Assembly: GCF_014279655.1 (NCBI RefSeq)
Contig: NZ_CP047946.1
Coordinates: 248,001-312,000, forward strand
DNA: 64,000 nucleotides
Source of the DNA: Synechococcus sp. ROS8604
GTDB lineage: Bacteria > Cyanobacteriota > Cyanobacteriia > PCC-6307 > Cyanobiaceae
Reading direction: 5' to 3'
Positions within the stretch are counted from its first letter, which is position 1, and each line of letters opens with the position of its first letter. A model generated the notes under the pieces. It had not been told where the DNA came from. It did not search any database and saw only the letters and a program-made list of their open reading frames with translations. Position numbers and translations under genes: made by a program. Shown one piece after another: positions 51,592 to 60,246 of the stretch.

Positions 51592-52452
51592 ATGGCCATG
51601 ACCCTTCGTCAACTGTCGACGCCGTATCCCCATTGGGAATATGTGCATCCCCAAAGTGGTGATCGCCTACGGGTTGTGCCCGAACGCGGCGGCATCGTCA
51701 CGGAATGGCTCTGCAATGGGCGGGAGATTCTCTATTTCGACCAGCTGCGCTATGCCGACCCGGCGCAGAGCATCCGGGGGGGAATTCCCGTGTTGTTTCC
51801 CATCTGCGGCAACCTTCCCGGCGACCGGCTTCCCTTGAAAAGTGGGGAAGCCACCCTCAAGCAGCATGGGTTTGCTCGTGGCTTGCCTTGGCAGCTGGAG
51901 CTGCTCGACGACCAGAGCGGCGTGCGTTTGCGTTTGACCGATACCGACGAGACCCTTGCGCACTATCCGTTCCGCTTTCGGCTGGAGATGGCGGTTCGTC
52001 CGGTGAGTGGTGCGTTGGAGATCGCCACCACGATTGCGAATCTCAATGAGGGAGGCGAGTTGATGCCGTTCAGTTTTGGTCTGCATCCCTATTTCAATGT
52101 GACGGACCTCAGTCGCACGAGCATCGAGGGCTTGGCACCCCAGTGCCTGAACCACCTCGTGATGGCAGAGGCTGAAACCGGAGATCAATTGAGCCGACTG
52201 CCAGAGGGAGTGGACTTTCTCACCCGCCCTGCTGGACCGGTCACCCTGGTGGATGAGGCTGCGGGAACGCGTTTGCAGCTGCAGCATCAAGCGCCCATGG
52301 ATCTCACGGTGGTCTGGACCGAGCCCCCTCGCCCGATGGTGTGCCTCGAGCCCTGGACGGGACCGCGCCAGTCCCTGATCACTGGGGACGGCAAGCTCGA
52401 GCTCGCTGCGGGCGAGAGCATGCAGCTCAGTTGCCGCTATGCCGTGAGTTGA
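51592..52452 (+). CDS. Aldose 1-epimerase / D-hexose-6-phosphate epimerase-like protein
   Basis: A 286-residue galactose-mutarotase-fold protein: VVPERGGIVTEWLCNGREIL near residue 30, RGGIPVLFPICGNLPGDRLP near 66 and KQHGFARGLPWQLELLDDQS near 93 (HGFAR is the family hallmark). MPFSFGLHPYFNVTDLSR follows near 165, with the catalytic His in GLHPYF. It probably equilibrates anomers of a hexose or hexose phosphate. I chose the Met at 51592; the longer frame to 51517 overlaps the hydrolase. Its end overlaps glcE by 26 bases, tail to tail. Confidence 0.85.
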   Translation: MAMTLRQLSTPYPHWEYVHPQSGDRLRVVPERGGIVTEWLCNGREILYFDQLRYADPAQSIRGGIPVLFPICGNLPGDRLPLKSGEATLKQHGFARGLPWQLELLDDQSGVRLRLTDTDETLAHYPFRFRLEMAVRPVSGALEIATTIANLNEGGELMPFSFGLHPYFNVTDLSRTSIEGLAPQCLNHLVMAEAETGDQLSRLPEGVDFLTRPAGPVTLVDEAAGTRLQLQHQAPMDLTVVWTEPPRPMVCLEPWTGPRQSLITGDGKLELAAGESMQLSCRYAVS

Positions 52453-53659
52453 GAGGCGCTGCCATCCCAGGCAACCGTCCTCTTGAGAGCTGTTGTTTGG
52501 GGTCAAACTGACGCTTCATGGCTTCAATCAGGGGTCGGGACGGGGCATCCAGCCAGGCGGGTAGAGCCCCGGGCTGGGTTCCCGGTTGGATCAGCACGCT
52601 GAGCTGCCCCCCTAACGCCATCACCCTTCGCCTCAGCGCTTCGATTTGGTAGTCCGGTGTGGGAAGACCGCTGGTCTGCCAGCCCTCACCGCTGCCGGCT
52701 CCAGCGGCCAGCCTCCAATGCCAGCCCGAGAGCGCCGTGCATTCCTGCGAGCTGAGCAACTGCTGGAGCTGGGCAGGGGGGAGACAGAGGCGCAGCAGCC
52801 AGGGCGGATCTGCGCTTGGGCCAGATTCTTCGGGGATCGGGTGGTCCCACGGCTGTCGCTCTGCGCTTACCCCCTGCTGGGCAGCGAGCCTCTCGAGCCG
52901 GTTGAGCTGGTCGACGACCGCAGCATCGCTGATGCTGGCCACGCCCAGCAGGATCCGTGGCCCCTGGTCCGGCCGGAGCTCCCAATCAATCCACTCGGGC
53001 GTGAAGCTGCTGCCCACCAGCTCGGCTCGTAACGCCTCGAGCTGGCTGAGTTCACCCTCCAGAACAAGCAGCCCGCGCGGTTCACGCAGCGGTTGCACTC
53101 GCAACGTGACCCCGGAGATCAAGGCGAGGCTGCCCCAGCTGCCGCAGAGCAGGCGCATCAGGTCATAGCCGGCCACGTTTTTCACCACCCTGCCGCCGGC
53201 CCTGGCGCTCACCCCATCGCTGCGGATCAAGCTGATGCCGATGATCTGGTCGCGCACGCCCAGATGCCGTTGGCGCAGACCTCCGGACAGCCCACGAGCC
53301 ACCAGCCCGCCGATCGTTCCCGCCGATGAAGGCGAGGCCATGCTGCTGCCCCAGGGCCAGTTGAGCGGCAGCCATTGCTGATGGTCTGCCAGGGCTGCCT
53401 GGAGGTCGGCCAAGGGCATGCCCGCATCCACGGTGATCGTGAGGTCATCCACGGCATGGTCAATGATTCCGGACAGCTGGCGCATGCTCAGCACCGGCCC
53501 CGCATCAGCGGCAAGAGGAGGGCCCCAGTGCAGACGGCTGCCCAAGCCAGAGGGAACCCAGGGCGTCCCATCGGCATGCATGGCGGCGATGAGTTGGCCA
53601 AGCTCCTCAACAGAATTGGGTGCTAGGACCGCAGTGGAGGACAACCCTTGTTCAGGCAC
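52427..53659 (-). CDS. glcE: Glycolate dehydrogenase FAD-binding subunit GlcE
   Basis: A 410-residue FAD-linked oxidoreductase subunit: WVPSGLGSRLHWGPPLAADA near residue 34, LTITVDAGMPLADLQAAL and WGSSMASPSSAGTIGGLVAR near 105. LGVRDQIIGISLIRSDGVSA and GGRVVKNVAGYDLMRLLCGS near 155 follow. These are the FAD_binding_4 motifs of GlcE-type proteins, without the C-terminal part of GlcD. With GlcD and GlcF it oxidises photorespiratory glycolate to glyoxylate. glcF is 1.5 kb away on the same strand, with a kinase gene inserted between them on the other strand. glcD is not in the window. Confidence 0.85.
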   Translation of the reverse strand: MPEQGLSSTAVLAPNSVEELGQLIAAMHADGTPWVPSGLGSRLHWGPPLAADAGPVLSMRQLSGIIDHAVDDLTITVDAGMPLADLQAALADHQQWLPLNWPWGSSMASPSSAGTIGGLVARGLSGGLRQRHLGVRDQIIGISLIRSDGVSARAGGRVVKNVAGYDLMRLLCGSWGSLALISGVTLRVQPLREPRGLLVLEGELSQLEALRAELVGSSFTPEWIDWELRPDQGPRILLGVASISDAAVVDQLNRLERLAAQQGVSAERQPWDHPIPEESGPSADPPWLLRLCLPPAQLQQLLSSQECTALSGWHWRLAAGAGSGEGWQTSGLPTPDYQIEALRRRVMALGGQLSVLIQPGTQPGALPAWLDAPSRPLIEAMKRQFDPKQQLSRGRLPGMAAPLNSRHSGN

Positions 53660-53700
53660 GTGAGCGACCAGGCCAGTTCAGTCAACCCATCGATCGTGCC

Positions 53701-55119
53701 ATGAAGATTGTCGTAATCGACGACGATCCCACCGGTTCTCAGACGGTGCACAGCTGCCCGCTGTTGTTGCGTTGGGATGAAGGGGCATTGCGTCGAGGGT
53801 TGAGGCACCCCTCGCCGTTGCTGTTTGTGTTGGCAAACACGCGGGCGCTCACGCCTGAGGCCGCGGCCAGCCGCAACCGCGAAATTGTGGACGCTCTGGC
53901 GCTGGCCATGGCCGCTGAAGGTCTTCAGGAGCATCAGCTGCTGCTGGTGAGCCGCGGTGATTCCACCTTGCGCGGCCACGGCGTGCTCGAACCAGAGGTT
54001 CTGGCGCAGGCCTGGGAGGAGCACTTCGGAGCGGTGGATGCCACCTTGCATGTGCCCGCCTTCTTGGAAGGAGGCCGCACCACCGTGAATGGGGTGCATC
54101 GTCTGCACGGAGAGCCGGTGCACACCACAGCGTTTGCCCAGGATCGCCTGTTTGGTTATGGCACCAGTGATCTGGCGGAGTGGCTCGAGGAAAAGAGCGC
54201 TGGCCAGATCCCTGCCAACTCAGTGCTGCGAATCCCGCTGGCGTTGCTTGAAGCTGAGCGAGCGGAGGAACTCTTGGCTTGTCTTGAGGCGCTCAACGCC
54301 AATCGATCCGTTGTCGTGGATGCGACCCACCCTGAGCATCTCCTGGCGCTCGGAGTCGCCATTCGCCGGTTGCAGGGGCGCAAGCGCTTCTTGTTTCGTT
54401 CAGCCGCAAGCCTGCTCAACGGCCTTGTGGATTCAGGTCCATCGCCCTTGGGACCCCAGCCCCTTGATGCCCATGGCCTGGTGGGCTTGCGCTGCCGCGA
54501 TCTCCATGGCCAGCCGCTCCCTGGTTTGGTGGTGGTGGGCTCCCACGTTCCTTTGGCGGATCAACAGTTAAAATCTCTGTTGGCCAATGCGCGTTGCCGC
54601 GGCATTGAGCTGCCGGTGGCTCGCATCGCCCGGGTGCTGGAGGGGGGATCTGCTGATCTGCTCTTGCCGGATCTGGAGGCTGAATGGCGGAGTCAGCTGG
54701 AGCGAGCCCTGGATGCGGGGCTCACGCCGGTGCTGTTTTCCAGTCGTGGTGAGTTGCTGTTTGGATCAGGGGCGGCAGCGGCTGCTCGGCGGCTGCGCTT
54801 TGGGATGGAGTTGGCATCCCTGATGGCCCGTCTGTTGTCCGGCGTGGCAGCGCGGCTTGGCTACCTGATCAGCAAGGGAGGCATCACCACGGGAACCCTT
54901 TTGGTGGAGGGACTTGGCCTCGAGGCTGTTCAGCTGGAGGGTCAGCTTTTGCCAGGCTTATCACTGGTGCGATCCATGTCTTCCTTGGACCAGGGGCTTC
55001 GGGAGCAGGAACCCAGCGACCCATTGCCGGTGATCACTTTTCCGGGAAATCTTGGTGAGCCAGACACCCTCACCGAGGCTTGGCGTTGGCTCGAAGGCTT
55101 GAGGGGCGAAGGGCTTTAG
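53701..55119 (+). CDS. Four-carbon acid sugar kinase family protein (DUF1537)
   Basis: A 472-residue protein of the DUF1537/OtnK group. The N-terminal domain opens IVVIDDDPTGSQTVHSCPLL (3-22), the conserved DDxTG. LFVLANTRALTPEAAASRN and VSRGDSTLRGHGVLEPEVL near 82 bind the acid sugar. The C-terminal nucleotide domain has LVVVGSHVPLADQQLKSL near 280 and GYLISKGGITTGTLLVEGLG near 388. Known members phosphorylate threonate or erythronate. It lies divergent from glcE (41 bases apart) and tail to tail with glcF, hinting at a link to acid-sugar or C2 metabolism. Confidence 0.85.
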   Translation: MKIVVIDDDPTGSQTVHSCPLLLRWDEGALRRGLRHPSPLLFVLANTRALTPEAAASRNREIVDALALAMAAEGLQEHQLLLVSRGDSTLRGHGVLEPEVLAQAWEEHFGAVDATLHVPAFLEGGRTTVNGVHRLHGEPVHTTAFAQDRLFGYGTSDLAEWLEEKSAGQIPANSVLRIPLALLEAERAEELLACLEALNANRSVVVDATHPEHLLALGVAIRRLQGRKRFLFRSAASLLNGLVDSGPSPLGPQPLDAHGLVGLRCRDLHGQPLPGLVVVGSHVPLADQQLKSLLANARCRGIELPVARIARVLEGGSADLLLPDLEAEWRSQLERALDAGLTPVLFSSRGELLFGSGAAAAARRLRFGMELASLMARLLSGVAARLGYLISKGGITTGTLLVEGLGLEAVQLEGQLLPGLSLVRSMSSLDQGLREQEPSDPLPVITFPGNLGEPDTLTEAWRWLEGLRGEGL

Positions 55120-56390
55120 TCCTTGCTTGGCGTGGCGCTGAACGGTCCCACCCCAGCGGAGCGGGCGAGCAGTTCCATGGGGTGCTCCACCTTGGGGCCG
55201 TCGTGGCTGAGGTAACGCCTCAGTTGCAGGCTGCAGCCGATGTTGGCGCTGGCCACAATCTCGGCTCCCGTGCTGCTGAGGTCGTCGGCCTTGAGTTGGC
55301 CGAGTTCAGCGGCCTCGTCTGGTTGCACCAGGTTGTAGATACCGGCACTGCCGCAACACACCCCGGCTTCCGTGGCTTCTTTGAGCTGGAGTTCGGGAAT
55401 GGCACGCAGCAAGTCCCTGGGCTGGGCGGCAATCCCCTGGCCATGGATCATGTGGCAGGCATCGTGATAAGCCACCTTGTAGGGCAGGGGTGTGAGCGCT
55501 TGTCGAAACGACTCCGAAAGCCCCCGATTGGCCAAGAATTCATGCACGTCCAACACCGGAGCACTGAAGGTGTCTGCACCATCGAGCAGTTCCTTGTAGG
55601 CCTTCATGGTGTGCCCGCAACCGGAGGCGGCTACCAGCACGGCATCCAGGGCGTCCTCTTGAAAGCTCTGCACCAACGCCCTTGCCAGCTCCTGGGTTTG
55701 TTGGAGTTGGCCTTGGTGGTGGCTCACCGCCCCGCAGCAGCCTTGATTGGCTGGAATCACCACCTCGAAGCCATTGGCTTGCAGGACGGCCACGGTGGCC
55801 GCGTTCACCCCTGGATCAAAGCAGCGTTGAACGCAACCCAGCACCAAGCCCACCCGGCCGCGTTGTTTGCCATGTGCCGGATTCACCCTGGGGAACCGAT
55901 CGGCAAACCCCTCGGGAGATAAAGGAGGCAGGAGTGCTTCCATCGCTTCCAGTTGCGGGCCCAGCAGCTTGAGTAGCCCTGTTCTGCGCGTGAACCGCTG
56001 GAGTCCTGTGCCTGCATAGGCGCGGAAGGGTTGCAGGAGCGCGCGTAGGCGTTTGGGGTAGGGCAGCACCAGGAGCAACAACTGCCGGAAACTGGTTTGC
56101 CAGCTGCTGCGGAATTCAGGTTGGTTGAGTTTTGGGCGGGTCGCTTCAATCAGTTGGTCGTAGCGCACGCCGGATGGACAGGCGGTGACGCAGGCGAAGC
56201 AGCCCAAGCAGCTATCGAAATGGCTGGCCACCGTGGCATCCATCTCCAGCTCTCCAGCTTCGATCGCCTTAAGGGTGTGGATGCGCCCGCGCGGGGAATC
56301 CATCTCCGTGCCCAGCACCCGATAGCTGGCGCAGGTGGGCAAACAAAAGCCGCAGTGAACGCAGGGGTCGCTTGGGTCGACAAAAGCCAT
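55116..56390 (-). CDS. glcF: Glycolate dehydrogenase iron-sulfur subunit GlcF
   Basis: A 424-residue protein with two 4Fe-4S motifs, CVHCGFCLPTC near residue 10 and CLGCFACVTACP near 60. Two CCG domains follow, GLVLGCVQRCFDPGVN near 208 with NQGCCGAVSHHQG, and CHMIHGQGIAAQP with VCCGSAGIYN near 355. This is the GlcF/LutA-type layout for electron transfer from GlcE/GlcD. I chose the Met at 56390 (MAFVDPSDPC); a longer frame to 56474 overlaps icd. Its end overlaps the kinase stop by four bases. Confidence 0.9.
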   Translation of the reverse strand: MAFVDPSDPCVHCGFCLPTCASYRVLGTEMDSPRGRIHTLKAIEAGELEMDATVASHFDSCLGCFACVTACPSGVRYDQLIEATRPKLNQPEFRSSWQTSFRQLLLLVLPYPKRLRALLQPFRAYAGTGLQRFTRRTGLLKLLGPQLEAMEALLPPLSPEGFADRFPRVNPAHGKQRGRVGLVLGCVQRCFDPGVNAATVAVLQANGFEVVIPANQGCCGAVSHHQGQLQQTQELARALVQSFQEDALDAVLVAASGCGHTMKAYKELLDGADTFSAPVLDVHEFLANRGLSESFRQALTPLPYKVAYHDACHMIHGQGIAAQPRDLLRAIPELQLKEATEAGVCCGSAGIYNLVQPDEAAELGQLKADDLSSTGAEIVASANIGCSLQLRRYLSHDGPKVEHPMELLARSAGVGPFSATPSKD

Positions 56391-56439
56391 AGGCCGATTC
56401 TGGCTTGAATCGGCCTGTTGGTGCTCAAAAGCGCTCCGT

Positions 56440-57864
56440 TTAAAAACGCTTGATGATGGCGTCAGCAAAACCACTACAGCTCACGGGATCCACTTTGGGT
56501 TCCATCAATCGGGCGAGGTCATAGGTGACCTGCTTGTTCTTGATGGCGGCGCTGAGGCCCTTGGTGATCAGGTCGGCGGCATCTTGCCAGCCGAGGAATT
56601 CCAGCATCATCACCCCGCTCAGGATCACGGAACCGGGGTTGATTCGATCCAATCCTGCGTGTTTGGGGGCAGTGCCATGGGTGGCTTCAAAGATGGCGGC
56701 CGTTTCACCGATGTTCGCGCCTGGGGCCATGCCAAGGCCTCCCACCATCGCGGCAGCGGCATCGGAGATGTAGTCGCCGTTGAGGTTGAGGGTGGCCAGG
56801 ATCGAATATTCCTGAGGGCGGGTTTGGATCTGCTGGAAAATGCTGTCGGCGATGCGGTCATCCACCAGCACCATGCTTTTCCATTTGCCGTAGCCGTGGC
56901 TGTCGCCAATCGCTGCGAGCACCTCGCGCACTTCTGAATCAATCGTCTCTTTTTTCTCCGGGGTCAGGCTGTCGTAGCCGGGCTCAATCATGCGCGCATT
57001 GTCCTGGGCACTGAGCGAGTGATCCCGATCGAGGTTGTCGAGAATCCAACTTTCTCGTTCCGTGATACAAACGTCGCGGAATTCAGTGGTGGCAAGCTCA
57101 TAGCCCCAGTCGCGGAAGGCGCCTTCCGTGAATTTCATGATGTTGCCTTTGTGCACCAGCGTGACGTGACGCTTATTTCCCTCCAAGCGCAGCGCGTGTT
57201 GGATGGCTTTGCGGATGTGGCGCTGGCTGCCGTTTTTGCTCACCGGCTTGATGCCGATGCCGGATCCTTCTGGAATTTGCCGTTTGCCGAGTTTGCCGTT
57301 GGCAGGGATGACGACTTCATTGAGATGCTTGCGCAGCTCTTGGCCGATCGGATCGTCGGCTTCCCACTCAATTCCCATATAGATGTCTTCCGTGTTCTCT
57401 CGGTAGACGATTACGTCAAGGTCTTGGGGGCGCTTGTGGGGACTGGGGGTGCCTTCGTAGTAGCTGCAGGGCCGGACACAGCAGTAGAGGTCGAAAATTT
57501 GTCGGAGGGCGACATTCAGCGAGCGGATGCCGCCACCCACTGGAGTGGTGAGGGGCCCCTTGATCGCCACACCGAAGCTGCGGATTGCTTCAAGGGTGTC
57601 TTCAGGAAGATATTGATAGGTGCCGTAAAGGTCGCAGGCTTCATCACCGGCATAGACCTTGAACCACTCGATTTTTTTGTCTCCCTTGTAGGCCTGAGCG
57701 ACAGCCGCATCGAGCACCTTCTGAGTGGCGGGCCAGATGTCCACTCCTGTGCCGTCTCCGCGAATGAAAGGAATGATCGGATCGTTCGCAACTATGGGTT
57801 GGCCGTTTTCGAAGCGGATTGGGGTGCCATTGATGGGGGCGGTGAGCTTCTCAAACTGAGCCAT
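56440..57864 (-). CDS. icd: Isocitrate dehydrogenase (NADP)
   Basis: Makes 2-oxoglutarate, the carbon skeleton for ammonium assimilation and the nitrogen-status signal in cyanobacteria. The 474-residue enzyme has IIPFIRGDGTGVDIWPATQK near residue 32 and the substrate loop GGGIRSLNVALRQIFDLYCC near 107. VIYRENTEDIYMGIEWEADD near 152, LVHKGNIMKFTEGAFRDWGY near 238 and EATHGTAPKHAGLDRINPGS near 393 follow. All are typical of cyanobacterial Icd. It precedes glcF on the same strand. Confidence 0.97.
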   Translation of the reverse strand: MAQFEKLTAPINGTPIRFENGQPIVANDPIIPFIRGDGTGVDIWPATQKVLDAAVAQAYKGDKKIEWFKVYAGDEACDLYGTYQYLPEDTLEAIRSFGVAIKGPLTTPVGGGIRSLNVALRQIFDLYCCVRPCSYYEGTPSPHKRPQDLDVIVYRENTEDIYMGIEWEADDPIGQELRKHLNEVVIPANGKLGKRQIPEGSGIGIKPVSKNGSQRHIRKAIQHALRLEGNKRHVTLVHKGNIMKFTEGAFRDWGYELATTEFRDVCITERESWILDNLDRDHSLSAQDNARMIEPGYDSLTPEKKETIDSEVREVLAAIGDSHGYGKWKSMVLVDDRIADSIFQQIQTRPQEYSILATLNLNGDYISDAAAAMVGGLGMAPGANIGETAAIFEATHGTAPKHAGLDRINPGSVILSGVMMLEFLGWQDAADLITKGLSAAIKNKQVTYDLARLMEPKVDPVSCSGFADAIIKRF

Positions 57865-57957
57865 GGAGGGTCGCTGCCTGGCGGCATTTTTGATTGGGCG
57901 AGCTTATGACTCGGCGGGTGCTCTCTTAAGTTCTTCTTGATTCCCTCTCCATGATCC

Positions 57958-58908
57958 ATGGTGAAACCTGAAGGTGTCTGGGTCGTGGCTGCTTGTTTCA
58001 ACGAGGAGGCCGTCATAGAGGCTTTCATTGAACGAGTCCTGCAGGTGCCAGGTGTCAACCGATTGGTGCTGATTGATGATGGTTCGCGCGATGCAACCGT
58101 TGCTCGGATTCGCCATTGGATGGCACAACGGCAGAACCGAGACGGTCAGGCTCCCGTCACGCTGTTAGAGCTCACGCGCAATTTCGGCAAAGAAGCCGCC
58201 ATGCTGGCTGGATTGGATCATGCCCAAGGTCAATGCGCCGCCGCTGTGTTGATCGACTCGGATTTGCAGCATCCTCCTGAGCTGATCGAATCGATGGTGC
58301 AGGCATGGCGAGATGGAGCTGAGGTGGTCACGGCGGTTCGGGACGACCAAGATCAGGAATCACGCCTCAAGGTGGCTAGCGCATCTTGGTTTTACCGCGT
58401 CTTCAACAAAGTGGTTGATTCGATTCAGCTGCAGGAAGGAGCAGGAGATTTTCGCCTCTTGGATGCCGGTGTTCTTGAAGCGTTCACGCGGTTGCGAGAG
58501 TCGAGTCGCTTTTCGAAGGGGCTGCTGCCTTGGACGGGCTACCGCAGCATTGAAGTGCCTTATCAGCGTGTCACGCGCAGCTCAGGACAGTCCTCTTGGA
58601 GCCCTCTTCAATTGTTCAGTTATGCCTTTGATGGCATCTTTTCTTTTTCGGTTCTACCCCTAAGGGTTTGGACTGGAATTGGCATTGTTGTATCGTTAGT
58701 TAGCCTCATATACGCCAAATACATCGCGATTCGCACGATGGTGACTGGGGTAGAGATGCCTGGATATGCCTCTTTGTTAGTGGCTGTTTTGTTTTTGGGC
58801 GGGATTCAGCTGATTGGGATCGGTGTTCTTGGGGAATACATCGGTCGGATTTATGTGGAGGCCAAGGATCGCCCCCACTACTTCATCCGAGCGGTTCACA
58901 ACTCCTGA
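57958..58908 (+). CDS. Polyprenyl-phosphate glycosyltransferase (GtrB/DPM-like GT2)
   Basis: A 316-residue GT-A transferase: VWVVAACFNEEAVIEAFIER near residue 6, RLVLIDDGSRDATVARI near 37, LTRNFGKEAAMLAGLDHAQG near 71 and AVLIDSDLQHPPELIESMV near 95 with the metal-binding DSD. Two C-terminal membrane helices follow (about residues 232-256 and 268-292: VLPLRVWTGIGIVVSLVSLI and YASLLVAVLFLGGIQLIGIG). This is the layout of enzymes that load a sugar on undecaprenyl phosphate. It converges on a GtrA-deacetylase fusion with a 13-base tail overlap; the pair may act together. Confidence 0.9.
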   Translation: MVKPEGVWVVAACFNEEAVIEAFIERVLQVPGVNRLVLIDDGSRDATVARIRHWMAQRQNRDGQAPVTLLELTRNFGKEAAMLAGLDHAQGQCAAAVLIDSDLQHPPELIESMVQAWRDGAEVVTAVRDDQDQESRLKVASASWFYRVFNKVVDSIQLQEGAGDFRLLDAGVLEAFTRLRESSRFSKGLLPWTGYRSIEVPYQRVTRSSGQSSWSPLQLFSYAFDGIFSFSVLPLRVWTGIGIVVSLVSLIYAKYIAIRTMVTGVEMPGYASLLVAVLFLGGIQLIGIGVLGEYIGRIYVEAKDRPHYFIRAVHNS

Positions 58909-60230
58909 AGCGCTTGCCATTCCCGTTGTCGCCACGGAGAGGCGGCAAAGGGTTGCGACACAGAGAACCCTGCTTCCCTGAGATTGCGCGAGAGCGGTGC
59001 ACCTGGATGGGCAAGCAGGAGTGGTTGGGTTCGATTCGCTCGGGTCGGGAGGACTGAAAGGGTTTGATGGGCCGCTCGCAGCGGCTGGCCTGCCATCTGT
59101 CCGGTGAACAACACACCGGCAAATCCGCCATTGCTGGCAATGCCAAGTCGTTGCTGCTTGCCCTGCGCACGGCGGCTGAGAACCTCCAGCACGAGCCATT
59201 TGAGCAGCCCCGCTTGGCGGATTGCGTCCCACCAGCAGCGCAGATCGAGTCCCGTGGGAAGTGGCTCTGTTGTGCTGCGCATCCAGGTGATCTGTTGCTC
59301 GCCTGAAACCTGCAATAGGCAGTCGTGCACGATTGGCACCAGGTGCACATGCTGATGGCCGTCTAGGTGAACCGGGACGTCATCGCCGCAGAGTTGCCGG
59401 AAGCGGGCAAGTTGCGCCTGAATCTCTTGGTGGAGTTGACGGGTCACCCGCTGTCGCCGCGGGTGCATGGCGGGGAGCAGGGACAGAGAGAGCCATGTCC
59501 CAAAGGAAAGCTTGAGATGGCCGTCAGGGTTAACGAGATCGGGGATCGCCGAGGCGAGGGCGCTGCAAGGCCCTTCGGTTAAGCAAAGGTGGAGGCAAAG
59601 CTCAAGGTCTGGTTGCTCGGCTTGAAGTGCTGTCCAGGCCTCTACCCCCCGGGAGGCCGTAGGCCCCTGCACGAGCAAGCTGGCTCCATCCAACTTGCCG
59701 ATGCCTGCGAGTTGAAGGATGGCGTTGTTGGTGGCTTCGCTGAGGCCGAGATCATCCGCATGCACCCGTGGTCGTTGCTGCTGGCTTCGCTGCTTTGCGC
59801 TGAAGCGGGCGGCCTTCGACCAGATCAGGGCATTGAGAACCGTGGGAGTGAACACCAAAATCCCCAGTCGGATCACGCTGGGGACGGCGCCTGGGAGGAC
59901 GAGTGGCAGCACACCGCAGACGGACAGATTGACCACGTATTGGATGACCAGCCAGCGCCGTGCAAAGCGTTGCCCCCCCGTCTCCGGCTTGAAGGTGTAA
60001 CGCGCGTGACCGAGATAACCGGCGATGGAGGCCGCCAAAAAGGCCAGCGGATTCGCGGCCCAGAGCGGCATGAGCACCCCCAAGGCAAGCAAGACGCCGG
60101 CATGAACGATCGCGGCACCAATGCCGACGAGCCCGTAAAGACTGATCCGAGTGAAGGGAGAGGCCAGGGATCTGTTGCTGCTGTGGATGAACCGTAACGG
60201 CAGCTGGCGCAAGTCCTGTTGAAGCTTCAC
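58896..60230 (-). CDS. GtrA-like membrane domain fused to a ChbG/YdjC-type deacetylase
   Basis: A 444-residue fusion. Residues about 27-140 hold four hydrophobic segments of the GtrA type (YGLVGIGAAIVHAGVLLALG, then NPLAFLAASIAGYLGHARYT). From 153 a ChbG/YdjC/HpnK deacetylase follows: PRVHADDLGLSEATNNAI with metal-binding Asp and His, CLHLCLTEGPC near 213, LDGHQHVHLVPIVHDCL near 289 (His292, His294, His296) and LLLAHPGAPLSRNL near 405. GtrA proteins move polyprenyl-linked sugars across the membrane; YdjC proteins deacetylate N-acetyl sugars. I chose GTG 60230; the frame extends to 60317, overlapping the divergent gene. Confidence 0.8.
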   Translation of the reverse strand: MKLQQDLRQLPLRFIHSSNRSLASPFTRISLYGLVGIGAAIVHAGVLLALGVLMPLWAANPLAFLAASIAGYLGHARYTFKPETGGQRFARRWLVIQYVVNLSVCGVLPLVLPGAVPSVIRLGILVFTPTVLNALIWSKAARFSAKQRSQQQRPRVHADDLGLSEATNNAILQLAGIGKLDGASLLVQGPTASRGVEAWTALQAEQPDLELCLHLCLTEGPCSALASAIPDLVNPDGHLKLSFGTWLSLSLLPAMHPRRQRVTRQLHQEIQAQLARFRQLCGDDVPVHLDGHQHVHLVPIVHDCLLQVSGEQQITWMRSTTEPLPTGLDLRCWWDAIRQAGLLKWLVLEVLSRRAQGKQQRLGIASNGGFAGVLFTGQMAGQPLRAAHQTLSVLPTRANRTQPLLLAHPGAPLSRNLREAGFSVSQPFAASPWRQREWQALQEL

Positions 60231-60246
60231 CCTGGGGTCAGCGGCG

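Noticed and set aside
51667-52506. A 279-codon minus-strand frame
   Set aside because: It is antisense to the mutarotase-like gene with its HGFAR and GLHPYF motifs.
55080-55922. A 280-codon plus-strand frame overlapping the end of the kinase gene
   Set aside because: It is antisense to glcF, including the conserved CCG domains.
57019-57909. A 296-codon open frame on the plus strand
   Set aside because: It lies wholly antisense to icd, shares its codon constraint and has no recognisable domain. It is a shadow of a GC-rich gene.
59589-60197. A 202-codon plus-strand frame
   Set aside because: It is antisense to the GtrA-deacetylase fusion and has no domain.
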